DNA of 64,000 nt, taken from positions 496,001-560,000 of the forward strand of contig NZ_JABXWB010000005.1 of the NCBI RefSeq assembly GCF_013375555.1, written 5' to 3'. Below the pieces are notes generated by a model, which did not search any database, had not been told where the DNA came from, and was given only the letters and a program-made list of their open reading frames with translations. The position numbers were made by a program, and so were the translations under genes. This DNA is from Sphingobium sp. EM0848. GTDB taxonomy: Bacteria > Pseudomonadota > Alphaproteobacteria > Sphingomonadales > Sphingomonadaceae. Positions 48,842 to 57,710 of this stretch are shown here, one piece after another; positions within the stretch are counted from its first letter, which is position 1, and each line of letters starts with the position of its first letter.

Positions 48842-51052
48842 TTAAAAACGATAGCCCAGCGAAACACCATAGGTGCGCGGCGAGCCGCTCATCTGCGAAT
48901 AGGTCGGCGGCGCGACATAGAGCGCGGTGGCGTAGCGGACATTGGTGAAGTTACGCACCCAGCCGGCTACCGTTGCACCATTGCCCAGCGCCAGTTCCAT
49001 CTGCGCATTGCCAAGGAAATAGCCTCTGATCGGTTGATAATTGTCCAGTTCCGTATAATAGTCATCGATGAAGCGGCCGTTGACTGAGGGTGTCAGGGTC
49101 ATGCCATTACCCAACGGCAGGTCGTAACGGACCGCACCCGTCAGTGTCATCTTCGGCGCAAAGGGCAGATCATTGCCAATACGCCGCGCCCGCTCCACCG
49201 CGCTATCCGACCACATTTCCAGTATCTTGCTGTCGAGCAGCGAGACGCCGGCCTGAATTTCCAGTCCCGTGACCGGCCGCACAGTCACATTGGCTTCGAA
49301 ACCAAAAGTCCGCGCGCTGCCGACATTGGTACGGATATTGCTGGGCAGCCCCTTGATAAGCTTGTTGAGGCTTGCCTGAAGATTGTTGAAGTCATTGTAA
49401 TAGATGGATGCGTCGATCTGGACCGGTCCGCCTTGCGGCAGGAACTTGATGCCTGCCTCATAGGTCCATACCCGTTCCGACTTGAAGGGGTCGGTTTCGG
49501 GCATGGTGAAGGAGGTCGATCCATCAAAGCCGCCCGCCTTGAAGCCCCGGCTGACCGAGACATAGGTGGTAGCGGAAGGCGAAATCTCATAACTGACATT
49601 CAGGCGCCCCGACAGACTGTTGTCGGCAAAGTCGCGGTCGAAGGCAAAGGGCATCGGGCCGAAAACGGCTTGAGCGATGCTGATGCCATAGGGATTGAGA
49701 TCCGCCGTCACGCCATTGAAGGTGCTTTCATCATGGGTGTAGCGCAGGCCGGCGCCGATCTTCCAGTGGTCGCCCAACTTGATGCTGCCATCAGCGAAGC
49801 CCGCGACACTACGGCGGCGCTGGGTATAGTCCGCCGACAGAACGCTGAGGATGATGTCACTGAGATCAAGGGTGCTGCGCAGCCGGACCTTGTCCTTGTA
49901 GGCGTTGGCGCCCACGACCCAATCGAAGCGGCCGGGCGTCGCATTTTGCAGGCGGATTTCCGCGGTGCCCTGCTCCACATTATCACGATAGATGGTGTCG
50001 CCGATGCGCGTCGGCACGACGTCACCCGCCGCTGCATAGCGCTGTTTCAGCTTTTCCCAGCCGAAAATGGCCACCAGTTGCATGTCGTCGCCCACCTTCT
50101 GGTTGAAGGTCAGCGAAGTGCCGTAACTGGTCTTTTCGAGCGACGGTTCGATCGCGGAGTCGGTCGTGAAGGGCGCAAGCGGGGCGAAACCGCGGACGGT
50201 CGCGGTGCGCTCGAAGAACTGCACGGCTCCGGATTCCTTGAATCCATGGGTATTGAAGGTAACGGATGTGCGGTCCGTAGGTTCCAGCAACAGGATGGCA
50301 CGCCCGCCATAATATTCGGAGCGATTGGCCTTGTTGTTGACGCCGGGGTCAGCGAGCGCGGGCACGGCGGGATTGGTTGATCCGGTGACACCATGCGTTC
50401 CGATATTGGTCATGAAGCCGTCGGTGCTGTCATAAACACCCGCGATACGCAGCTTGACGCCCTCTGCCAGACGGCCACCCACGCCAGCTTCCGCCCGCCA
50501 ACTGTTGAACCGGCCATATTCGGCATGGGCTTCGCCTTGCCATTCATCCGTTGGTTGGCGGGAGATGATGTTGACCGCGCCCGCCGTGGTGTTCTGGCCG
50601 TATAGCGTACCCTGCGGGCCTTTGAGGATTTCGACCCGTTCGATATCGAACATCTGGCCGCCGACCAGCGCCGCCGATCCCTGATAGGCGCCGTCGATGC
50701 TGACGGCCGCAGACGGGTTGCCGTTGGGGCGGAAATCGTCATAGCCGATGCCGCGGATGGTGAAGGTCTGGATGGTGCGCCCGCCCGAAATCTGCGGCGA
50801 CACGACCACGCCGGGGGTCAGGCGCGAGGCGTCGATCAGATCCTTGACGCCCGCCTCACGCAGCGCGGCGGGGCTGAGGACATTGACGGTTGAGGGAACG
50901 TCGATCAGTCGCTGTTCGCGCTTCTGTGCGGTGACGATGATTTCGCCGCCCGCGGCGTCCTCTTCGGCATGGACGGGCGAAGCCGTGAGCGCAAGCAAGG
51001 CCGCGCCGGTGAGGAGAGTGCGCCGTATGGGAAGGAAAGAAAGGCTGTTCAT
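48842..51052 (-). CDS. TonB-dependent receptor of the phosphoesterase locus
   Basis: A 736-residue outer-membrane receptor. The signal peptide ends at PVHA, followed by a TonB-box-like GEIIVTAQKREQRLIDVP, the plug domain (LTPGVVVSPQISGGRTIQTF, then RGIGYDDF and GPQGTLYGQNTTAGAVNIIS) and a 22-strand barrel ending in GYRF. The start at 51052 is preferred over a frame opening at 51094. It is last in a minus-strand operon after a phosphoesterase and an MFS carrier, and would import the scarce substrate of that pathway using TonB energy. Iron uptake is not indicated by the context. Confidence 0.93.
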   Translation of the reverse strand: MNSLSFLPIRRTLLTGAALLALTASPVHAEEDAAGGEIIVTAQKREQRLIDVPSTVNVLSPAALREAGVKDLIDASRLTPGVVVSPQISGGRTIQTFTIRGIGYDDFRPNGNPSAAVSIDGAYQGSAALVGGQMFDIERVEILKGPQGTLYGQNTTAGAVNIISRQPTDEWQGEAHAEYGRFNSWRAEAGVGGRLAEGVKLRIAGVYDSTDGFMTNIGTHGVTGSTNPAVPALADPGVNNKANRSEYYGGRAILLLEPTDRTSVTFNTHGFKESGAVQFFERTATVRGFAPLAPFTTDSAIEPSLEKTSYGTSLTFNQKVGDDMQLVAIFGWEKLKQRYAAAGDVVPTRIGDTIYRDNVEQGTAEIRLQNATPGRFDWVVGANAYKDKVRLRSTLDLSDIILSVLSADYTQRRRSVAGFADGSIKLGDHWKIGAGLRYTHDESTFNGVTADLNPYGISIAQAVFGPMPFAFDRDFADNSLSGRLNVSYEISPSATTYVSVSRGFKAGGFDGSTSFTMPETDPFKSERVWTYEAGIKFLPQGGPVQIDASIYYNDFNNLQASLNKLIKGLPSNIRTNVGSARTFGFEANVTVRPVTGLEIQAGVSLLDSKILEMWSDSAVERARRIGNDLPFAPKMTLTGAVRYDLPLGNGMTLTPSVNGRFIDDYYTELDNYQPIRGYFLGNAQMELALGNGATVAGWVRNFTNVRYATALYVAPPTYSQMSGSPRTYGVSLGYRF

Positions 51053-51135
51053 GGCAATGATCCTGAAAGGGTGAGCGATATGGCACGACGGCACAGCGAT
51101 GCACCGACGACCGGAAGGCTGGGGAGGGGAGCGGG

Positions 51136-52443
51136 TCAGGCGCCGTTGGCGGCGGCGCTGTCCCGCATGACGCTGCGCGCTCCACTGGCGATCAGCAGGC
51201 CGCCGGCAAGATAGGCGCAGGAAACAAGAGCAAGGGCATATTGGAGCGATTGCGGACCGAATCGCTCCGCCAGCGCATCGCTGATCCAGCCGGCCAAGGC
51301 TGGCCCCAACCCCATGCCGAAGAGATTGACGATCAGCAGATAGAGGGCGGTGGCCGTGGCCCGGTTGCCTGATCCGGCCAGCCGCTGGACAAGGGCATAG
51401 GCGGGCGTCGTGGCAACGGTGCCGACCAGATTCATGGGCGCGGCGATGATCAGGGCGACGGTCAGATCATGGGTGAACAGAAAGGCCAGGGTCATCGGCG
51501 CGGTCAGACAGAAAGCGAGCGCCGGCAAGCGAATGCCCCAGCGCGGGTTCATGCGGGACAGCGCGTCCCCCAGCACCCCGCCCAGCAGCAGCGCGGCGAT
51601 GGTGGCAAGCCCCATGATCAGGCCATAGCTGCCCCCGACCTGCCCCGCCGTCATCCCATGGCTGCGCATGAGGAAAGCCGGTATCCAGTTCAGCATGGCC
51701 GAAGACGCCACCGTCGCCACCGCCATGCCCAGACACAGCAGCGCGTAGCTCCGGCGGGAGAGCAGCGTACCGACCGCGCGCCACAGGCTCGCCGGGGTCG
51801 CCTCCGCCTGGCGGGCGGAGACGGCTGGTTCCCGGACGGTGGTGAACAGCAGCAGGGCCAGCAAAGGCGCCGGTGCAGCACCGACAAGAAAGGCCGCCCG
51901 CCAGCCCCAATGATCCGCCACCCAACCGCCTGCCGCATTGGCGATCATGAAGCCGATGCCGCCGATCACTACGGTCGCGGAAAGCGCCGTTGCCCGCCAG
52001 CGTGCCGGGAAAGTATCGGACACCAGCGCATGGGTGGTAGGGATGCCACCCGCCTCCCCCATGCCGACGCCGAGCCGGGCGACCAGCAGGATCGCAAAGC
52101 TCGACGCGAAACCGCACAACGCCGTCATCGCCGACCAGATGAGCAGCGAGACACCCAGGACAAGCACTCGCCGTCCCCCGTCCGAATAGCGGGCCACCGG
52201 CACCGCCATGATCGAATAGACGAAGGCGAAGGCAAAGCCGGTCAGCAGACCGACCTCGCCATCGCTGACGCCCAGATCATGCTTGATGCTCTCTACCAGG
52301 ATCGCGATCAGATAGCGGTCATAATAGCCCAGCAGAGAGATCAGGCACAGCAGCGCAAGGACGTAGAAGGCCTGCCTGCGCGGCCGGACCGAAGATGATG
52401 CCGCGATGGCACCATTGGGCAGGGAGTCGGCGAGCGAGGCCAT
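51136..52443 (-). CDS. MFS transporter (spinster-like)
   Basis: A 435-residue major facilitator with 12 predicted membrane segments. Loop 2-3 carries ARYSDGGRRVLVLGVS (motif A), and segments such as RLGVGMGEAGGIPTTHALVS and FPARWRATALSATVVIGGIG match the spinster-like subfamily frequent in sphingomonads next to TonB receptors. The start at 52443 lies two bases from the phosphoesterase stop, so it is co-transcribed. The likely job is moving the imported compound, or its product, across the inner membrane. Confidence 0.92.
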   Translation of the reverse strand: MASLADSLPNGAIAASSSVRPRRQAFYVLALLCLISLLGYYDRYLIAILVESIKHDLGVSDGEVGLLTGFAFAFVYSIMAVPVARYSDGGRRVLVLGVSLLIWSAMTALCGFASSFAILLVARLGVGMGEAGGIPTTHALVSDTFPARWRATALSATVVIGGIGFMIANAAGGWVADHWGWRAAFLVGAAPAPLLALLLFTTVREPAVSARQAEATPASLWRAVGTLLSRRSYALLCLGMAVATVASSAMLNWIPAFLMRSHGMTAGQVGGSYGLIMGLATIAALLLGGVLGDALSRMNPRWGIRLPALAFCLTAPMTLAFLFTHDLTVALIIAAPMNLVGTVATTPAYALVQRLAGSGNRATATALYLLIVNLFGMGLGPALAGWISDALAERFGPQSLQYALALVSCAYLAGGLLIASGARSVMRDSAAANGA

Positions 52444-52445
52444 GA

Positions 52446-53711
52446 TTATTCGCCGGCCAATGCCAGCTCACGCTCGGCCGAACCCTGCGACGAGGGCATG
52501 CCGAAACGGGCGCGAAAGTCATCGAGATCGAAGCTGCATTCGTCGAGGCCGACAAATTCCGCATCGCTCATCTCCGGATGCTCATTGCCATACCACTCGG
52601 TATAGAGCGGCAGGTCCGAGGCGAAGGCCTTGTAATGCGTCGAATAGGCACGCAGGCGCAGCGTCGGCTTCTCGCCCGCCAGATCGAAGGTCATCAGGCG
52701 CAGCCAGCCGTCACCGATGCCGTCCAGGATCGCCACGTCCGATCCGGTCGTCTTGAAGCTCTGCTTGCGACACTGATAATTGACCAGGAACTGATAGACT
52801 TTATGGCCGAAATTGTTGGTGTCGACACGGTTCATCACGCCGTGGAAATGGCCGTTCAGCGTGCAGAGGATCTGGTCATTGGGCGCGACCAGCCTGTCCC
52901 AGAGCATTTGCGGGCTGTTGCGTTCCGGGTCGATCCGGGTCAGGTCGAAACAGTCGATCGACTGACGCTCGCCCTTCTCGTTGATGAATTCGTGGATCGA
53001 GATAATGGTGGGCAGGCCCTTATGCGTGTCGATCACGGACTGCGCCCAGTCGATAATGTCGTCCTGCGGGCACATTTCGATGCCGATATGCAGGAACTTG
53101 TAGCCGCCACCTTCGAAGACCTGGGCGGCGTTGCAGCCATCCTTGTAGGAGGCGACATACCAGGGCTTGCCGCGGAACAGATCGGACTCGCTGCCGAAGT
53201 GCGCAGTCCAATTGTCGAGGGAACCGACATGCAGCGCGCCCAGACCCCAGGACATGCCGTCGCGAATCCAGCCATTGGGTTCCGGCGGGAAAGCAGGATC
53301 GCTCCAGATATTGTCATGGTCGTGATTGCCGGGGACGAGGAAGAAGGGCAGCTCGTCCGCGATGATTTCCCAGGCCTTGCGGATCGCCGGGATTTCGACC
53401 TCCAGCACTTCGCGCGGGGAAGCGGGGATCAGCGCCTCGATCGCCGGATTGGGGATGGTGGCAACACCGCGTTCCACATGCGGAGCGTCAGGTTCCCAGC
53501 TGCTGGGATGCTGCCAGCTGTCACCAAGACCGGACACGAAAGCGATATCGCCGCCATTTTTGCGCGCATTACGGGCGATATACTGCATGACGTCCCACAG
53601 CATTTCGCGGGCGTTGAACGGAAAACCAGCCTCACGCTGGTTGCGGTAGCTGGAATAATTTTGCGTGTCGCAGATCACGGCCACGCTGAACGGTTCGGTC
53701 GATATGGTCAC
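52446..53711 (-). CDS. Calcineurin-like metallophosphoesterase
   Basis: A 421-residue metallophosphoesterase with the metal motifs in order: DTQ (in AVICDTQNY, the DxQ variant of DxH), GLGDSW, GNHDHDN, IISIHEF and NGHFHG. No signal peptide is evident. ATG starts nearby are blocked by a stop, so the GTG at 53711, eight bases after GGAG, is the best start. It leads the operon with the MFS carrier and TonB receptor, which suggests hydrolysis of an imported phosphate ester or diester in the cytoplasm. The substrate cannot be named. Confidence 0.88.
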   Translation of the reverse strand: MTISTEPFSVAVICDTQNYSSYRNQREAGFPFNAREMLWDVMQYIARNARKNGGDIAFVSGLGDSWQHPSSWEPDAPHVERGVATIPNPAIEALIPASPREVLEVEIPAIRKAWEIIADELPFFLVPGNHDHDNIWSDPAFPPEPNGWIRDGMSWGLGALHVGSLDNWTAHFGSESDLFRGKPWYVASYKDGCNAAQVFEGGGYKFLHIGIEMCPQDDIIDWAQSVIDTHKGLPTIISIHEFINEKGERQSIDCFDLTRIDPERNSPQMLWDRLVAPNDQILCTLNGHFHGVMNRVDTNNFGHKVYQFLVNYQCRKQSFKTTGSDVAILDGIGDGWLRLMTFDLAGEKPTLRLRAYSTHYKAFASDLPLYTEWYGNEHPEMSDAEFVGLDECSFDLDDFRARFGMPSSQGSAERELALAGE

Positions 53712-54086
53712 TTCATGTCTCCAATAATGGGCCTGACCGCCCTGCCCCGGCACGAGCTGGGGGAGCGGCAATTCCTCTCGCGGAAAGGCGCAAGCATGCA
53801 GCCGCGCAGCGACCCCATTCGGCCCTGCACGGTCCACCGCTCCTGCGACCTCTCCGTGAATCGAAACAGATGTACAGCTATGGTTTCTGTTTGACGCTTC
53901 TATGACAGGTTAAAATTTTTCGGCGGAAAAATTCCGGCATCAATGCATATTACATTATTATTTCATCCATAGGATTGCTGATTTTCGCAAGGATTTGCTT
54001 GCCCGAAGCCAATCCAGAGCCTAATCACTCACCCCAAGGCTGCCAGCTATCAACTGGAAATATTCAAACATTTGTACAGAGGTTCA
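53712..54086. promoter_or_regulatory. Divergent control region with repeated TGTACAG motif
   Basis: This 375-base gap separates the phosphoesterase operon from the double-TetR regulator. AAACAGATGTACAG (53864-53877) and AAACATTTGTACAG (54066-54079) agree in 12 of 14 bases, and the second ends eight bases before the regulator start. A perfect inverted repeat, AATTTTTC-GGCG-GAAAAATT, lies between them at 53914-53933. The repeats are seen directly; their operator role is inference. Confidence 0.55.
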
Positions 54087-55301
54087 ATGACGCGACCGTC
54101 CTCCAACAAGGTTTTGACAGCCGACTCGCCACAGGCCGCCCGGCTGAAGGACACCGCCTATGCCATGGCGCAGGATCAGGGCCTGGCAGCGCTCAGCGCC
54201 CGTTCCCTGTCGCGGGAGACAGGGATGAGCCCCTCCGCGATCAATTATTATTATGGCAATCGTGACCTGCTGATTTCGGAGATCAGCGCCTTTGCCATCG
54301 AAACCTCGCAGCACTGGCGCGGCCGCCGCGCCAGTTTGCAGGAGACGCAGGCCCCCGAATGGGCCGATTTCGATCATGTCTTCACCGGGCTGTTGCAGGA
54401 CCGGCTGAGCCAGAGCCGGATGGTTCTTGCGCTGTTGCAGGAGCTGGAACATGAAACGGCCGGCGGGGAAAAGCCGGCGATCCGCGCCGCACTGGCACAA
54501 GAAATGGCAACGGAAGCCGATTTCTGGCGCGATCTCGCGATCAGCTATGGCGAAAGCGTCGACGCCGCCGAGATCTGGGTCAGCCTGGCGCTGGGACTGA
54601 CCGGACTGATGCTGTCGGAGGGCGATGCCGCCCGGCGCTCCCCCTGGCTATCCGCTCCGGCCACACGCCTGCGTCAGCGGCTACGCCATCGCCCCGTCGA
54701 TCTGATCGCGCTGGGCGGCCCGGATGCGGCGCGGCTCGCCGCGGCCGCGCCGGAAAGCGAGACGACCGAAGCAATTCTGGGCGCGGCGCTCGACGTCATC
54801 GCGGAAAAAGGCCCGGAACGGCTGACCCAGCGGGAAGTGGCCACAAGGGCTGGCGTCTCGCTGGCGGCGATCACCTATTTCTTCCGCACCAAGAGCGACC
54901 TCATCAGTGCCGCCTTTTCCGAACTCTGTCGCCAACATTGTTTGACGCTACCAGATGGCATGACCGATGCGCCACATAAGTCCGCTGCGCAGATGCTGGC
55001 CTTTCGCGATGCCGCCAGCCTGTCAGGGATGAAGGCCATGGACGCGCTTCTACGTGCCGCCGTCAGGATGCCCGAACTGACCGGCACCGCACAGCTCATC
55101 CGCCAGACGCGGGGCGTGGCCTCCATTGTACTGCTCCGCAGACTGGGCCTGGCCGTCGATCATCTCGACGCCTATCTCTGGGCTTCGATGCTGGCCGGGC
55201 GCTACCGCCTGATCCGCTTCATGCCGCAAGAGGATCAATCGACAGCCATAGCCGGGATGACCGAACTGACCCTGAAGCTGGTGTTCGACGGCGCGCTTTA
55301 A
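54087..55301 (+). CDS. Regulator with two tandem TetR domains
   Basis: A 404-residue protein containing two complete TetR-type units. Unit 1 has its helix-turn-helix at residues 20-66 (LSARSLSRETGMSPSAINYY) and a ligand domain to about 200. Unit 2 has its helix-turn-helix at about 227-276 (LTQREVATRAGVSLAAITYF) and its own ligand domain. Ordinary TetR proteins are about 200 residues and dimerise, so this chain is probably a covalent pseudo-dimer or binds two operators. The ATG at 54087 follows AGAGG; a TTG at 54072 is less likely. It is divergent from the phosphoesterase-MFS-receptor operon, its likely target. Confidence 0.9.
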   Translation: MTRPSSNKVLTADSPQAARLKDTAYAMAQDQGLAALSARSLSRETGMSPSAINYYYGNRDLLISEISAFAIETSQHWRGRRASLQETQAPEWADFDHVFTGLLQDRLSQSRMVLALLQELEHETAGGEKPAIRAALAQEMATEADFWRDLAISYGESVDAAEIWVSLALGLTGLMLSEGDAARRSPWLSAPATRLRQRLRHRPVDLIALGGPDAARLAAAAPESETTEAILGAALDVIAEKGPERLTQREVATRAGVSLAAITYFFRTKSDLISAAFSELCRQHCLTLPDGMTDAPHKSAAQMLAFRDAASLSGMKAMDALLRAAVRMPELTGTAQLIRQTRGVASIVLLRRLGLAVDHLDAYLWASMLAGRYRLIRFMPQEDQSTAIAGMTELTLKLVFDGAL

Positions 55302-55493
55302 ACGGCGGACGGTTTTCAGGCAGCGACTCCGGCCACGGGTATCAAGGCAATCGCGGAATTGCGGAAACAGGGGTCGTCCGTGACCTCCTTGCCGACCCAG
55401 TCCGGAAGATCGAACTGTTCGCCCGGAGCATTCAGTTCGATTTCAGCCAGAACCAGCCCGTCCGCCCGCCCTGCAAAGACATCCACTTCCCAG

Positions 55494-55502
55494 ACCTTCC
55501 CG
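55494..55502. repeat. Flanking direct repeat ACCTTCCCG (left copy)
   Basis: ACCTTCCCG immediately before the left element end; its partner is at 57223-57231. In the CYTH frame it encodes the GKV present on both sides of the break. Confidence 0.9.
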
Positions 55503-57222
55503 GTAAGCGGGGCAAACTCCCGGGCGGTCAGGCGGGAGCGGCGCTGACGAGGTCCGGCAGCCATGGAACGGATGGCGCGCCGGGAACGGCGAAGCGATCA
55601 CCGAGGAATTGGTAGAAGGAGACGCCAAGCTTGGCACAGGTTTTGATCAGGCCGAGCATGATGTCGCGAGCGATCCGTCCTTGTTCGCTAACGGTGCCAC
55701 CGGAAATTTTGCGCTTGGTGACAAAGCTGCGGATATCGTTTTCCGAACCGTTGGTATGCAACGGGATTTCGGGACGTGTCAGAACGCGCAGGAGATCGTT
55801 TTTCTGGCGGTAGAGGCGTGCCAATTGCCGATCGAGCATCACAAAGCCGGTTTTGCGGGCAAAGATCCGGTCAAAACGAACCCTGAGGGCACGGCCCCGT
55901 TTGGGATCCGGATGCTTTTGCCAGGCTTTGAGATCGGCGTAGAACCACCAGATCAACGTGCGGATGAGTTCGAGCGCTTCACGATCTTTCTTCGAGCGGG
56001 GATGGAGTTTGTGGACCAGCCTTTCTGCATGTACCCAGCACAACGCATGGTTGCTGCCGACGCGGAACTGACCGGCGCCATCGGAGACGATAGCTGTGTC
56101 GCCGAGCAGACCTTGTTCGCAAAGGGCGCCCCATAGCGCGCCTTCGGTCGCGACCTTGGTGGGATCGGGCGTGACGCTCAACTTGTCAAAGCCCAGCGCG
56201 CAAAGATGCGCCTGCCACGCCTCGGGGCTCTCAAAATGCTTGGCTTCGTGGGCTTCCAGCACGGCAATCGGTTCGGACGCGAGGTTCATCTCGCGCATTT
56301 TGGCTAGCGCTTCGTCGTTGACGACAAAATGGCTGATGCCCGCCTGAAGAAGATTGAGAAAATTGCGCCGCGATTTGGAAAAGCTGCTGCGAAACACCGC
56401 GAAGCGCCGATCCCCAAGATGGGTGACATACCCATTCTTGCGAGCATGCGGAGCGGAAGTGTCGTCGACATTGATCCATTGCGCCGTGGAAATCCCCGTG
56501 GCTAAAATCGCCCGATCTTCGGCAACCAGATCGTCGAGCCCACGGCTGAGCAGTCGTACGACCTGGCGTTTGGAAATGGCCAAACCCATCCCGTTCAACA
56601 TCGAGCACAGCCGTTCGCTGGTGATCTGACCTTGGAAATGACCCGCCGTGATAAAGCGCCGTAGCTCGGGGCCAAAGCCTCCCAAAATGCCCGCCGGCAA
56701 CTCTGCTGCGATCCGCTTACCATCAGGACCCCGCCAAATCTCGCGACGATAGCGGATGACGTCAACTTCAAGCCGAAGATCCTGCACCAAGACGTCTTCG
56801 TAACCCTTGAAACGTGAGCCATCAGGAACTGCCGCTTTCAGCGTCACATCCCGGCTGACGGTGAGCTTCGATTGCACCGCCCCACGCCTCCGCTTGCTCC
56901 GCTTCTTCCCCGGTGTCGGTGACGTCGACTTCTCCATCCCCGATGGCTTCGACTTGAAGCGGGGACGCGGCGGATCGCCCTTCAATCGCGCAATCTCGTC
57001 CCGTAATGCCTGGATCTCCAGCTTGTCAGCCGCCCTCTCGATCAGCAGATCCTGGTTCGTCGCTTCCAGACGGTCGCAACGCTCAACCAGCGCAGCAACA
57101 ACCCGACGAATATCCTCCTCGCCTCTTGTACCGCCAATGTCGTTGCCCGAAGTCATCGGCAGTGTGAATCACGCCAAACCAACCTTGTCCAGTCCCCCTG
57201 CCCGGAAATTTGCCCCGCTTAC
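55503..57222 (-). mobile_element. IS66-type insertion sequence with a single transposase gene
   Basis: A 1720-bp element with ends GTAAGCGGGGCAAA...TTTGCCCCGCTTAC; the inverted repeats match in about 21 of 24 positions (55503-55526 and 57199-57222). It is flanked by ACCTTCCCG at 55494-55502 and 57223-57231. IS66 elements have GTAA ends and usually 8-bp duplications; the ninth base may be chance. Only a TnpC-like gene is present; TnpA and TnpB are absent, as in the simpler members of the family. Confidence 0.9.
55528..57156 (-). CDS. IS66-like transposase (TnpC type)
   Basis: A 542-residue transposase. The N-terminal coiled coil (about 15-60, VVAALVERCDRLEATNQDLL) and a basic linker (KKRSKRRRG) precede the catalytic core: Asp in WINVDDTSAPH, Asp in AIVSDGAGQFRVG and Glu in NGSENDIRSFVTKRK, with HALCWVHAERL and GLIKTCAKLGVSFYQFL as in IS66 TnpC proteins. 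The ATG at 57156 and stop at 55528 fall just within the element ends. Assignment to IS66 rests on the ends and the C-terminal motif; another DDE subgroup is possible but less likely. Confidence 0.87.
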   Translation of the reverse strand: MTSGNDIGGTRGEEDIRRVVAALVERCDRLEATNQDLLIERAADKLEIQALRDEIARLKGDPPRPRFKSKPSGMEKSTSPTPGKKRSKRRRGAVQSKLTVSRDVTLKAAVPDGSRFKGYEDVLVQDLRLEVDVIRYRREIWRGPDGKRIAAELPAGILGGFGPELRRFITAGHFQGQITSERLCSMLNGMGLAISKRQVVRLLSRGLDDLVAEDRAILATGISTAQWINVDDTSAPHARKNGYVTHLGDRRFAVFRSSFSKSRRNFLNLLQAGISHFVVNDEALAKMREMNLASEPIAVLEAHEAKHFESPEAWQAHLCALGFDKLSVTPDPTKVATEGALWGALCEQGLLGDTAIVSDGAGQFRVGSNHALCWVHAERLVHKLHPRSKKDREALELIRTLIWWFYADLKAWQKHPDPKRGRALRVRFDRIFARKTGFVMLDRQLARLYRQKNDLLRVLTRPEIPLHTNGSENDIRSFVTKRKISGGTVSEQGRIARDIMLGLIKTCAKLGVSFYQFLGDRFAVPGAPSVPWLPDLVSAAPA

Positions 57223-57231
57223 ACCTTCCCG
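57223..57231. repeat. Flanking direct repeat ACCTTCCCG (right copy)
   Basis: Right-hand copy of the duplication made by the IS66-type insertion; partner of 55494-55502. Confidence 0.9.
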
Positions 57232-57710
57232 GCGTGGGGAACGCGGTAGCGTGTCTTCTCGATCACCGGGCCGACGCACAGCCTGTCGAGCATATCCTCC
57301 GCATCGGCCAAGGATATCTCATATTCGAACTCGTCCCGCATGATGCCCGCCCGTCCGCTCTTCAGCGTGAGCCAGGCCCGCTCGCCGGAAAGACGGATAC
57401 GAACGCTCGCATGCGCTTCATGCGCGACATAGGCTTGACGCAGGAGGCGCCCTCCATCCGCCGTCCGCCGCCATGCGTCGCTTACGACCAGGAATTTGCG
57501 TTCGATCTCTACCGGCATACATGTCCTGCCATGGGATCGCCGGGAGAGGGGCGAACTGATCCAGATTAGCTTCCCTGCCGCCCGAAAGCGAGTCTCGCTT
57601 TGTCGGTCGATGCCATGATAGTGTCATCCTGCCGCTCTATGCGGTCCTTTCGACGGGAGGCACGCGCCACGACTGTTCAGCAGGACCCGCTCATTCGCGT
57701 CTCCGTGCCG

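Larger units (their letters stand above)
55316..57518 (-). pseudogene. CYTH-domain gene split by an IS66-type element
   Basis: The N-terminal part (57518 down to about 57223) reads MPVEIERKFLVVSDAWRR, with the ExExK motif of CYTH (adenylate cyclase CyaB/thiamine triphosphatase) proteins, continuing to TRYRVPHAGKV. After the element, the frame resumes as GKVWEVDVFAGRADGLVLAE and ends at 55316. The join at the duplicated ACCTTCCCG restores one open frame of about 156 residues, the normal CYTH length. In the interrupted state the chain ends right after the junction and loses the C-terminal third of the tunnel fold, so it is almost certainly inactive. CYTH enzymes hydrolyse triphosphate-containing substrates. 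Confidence 0.93.
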
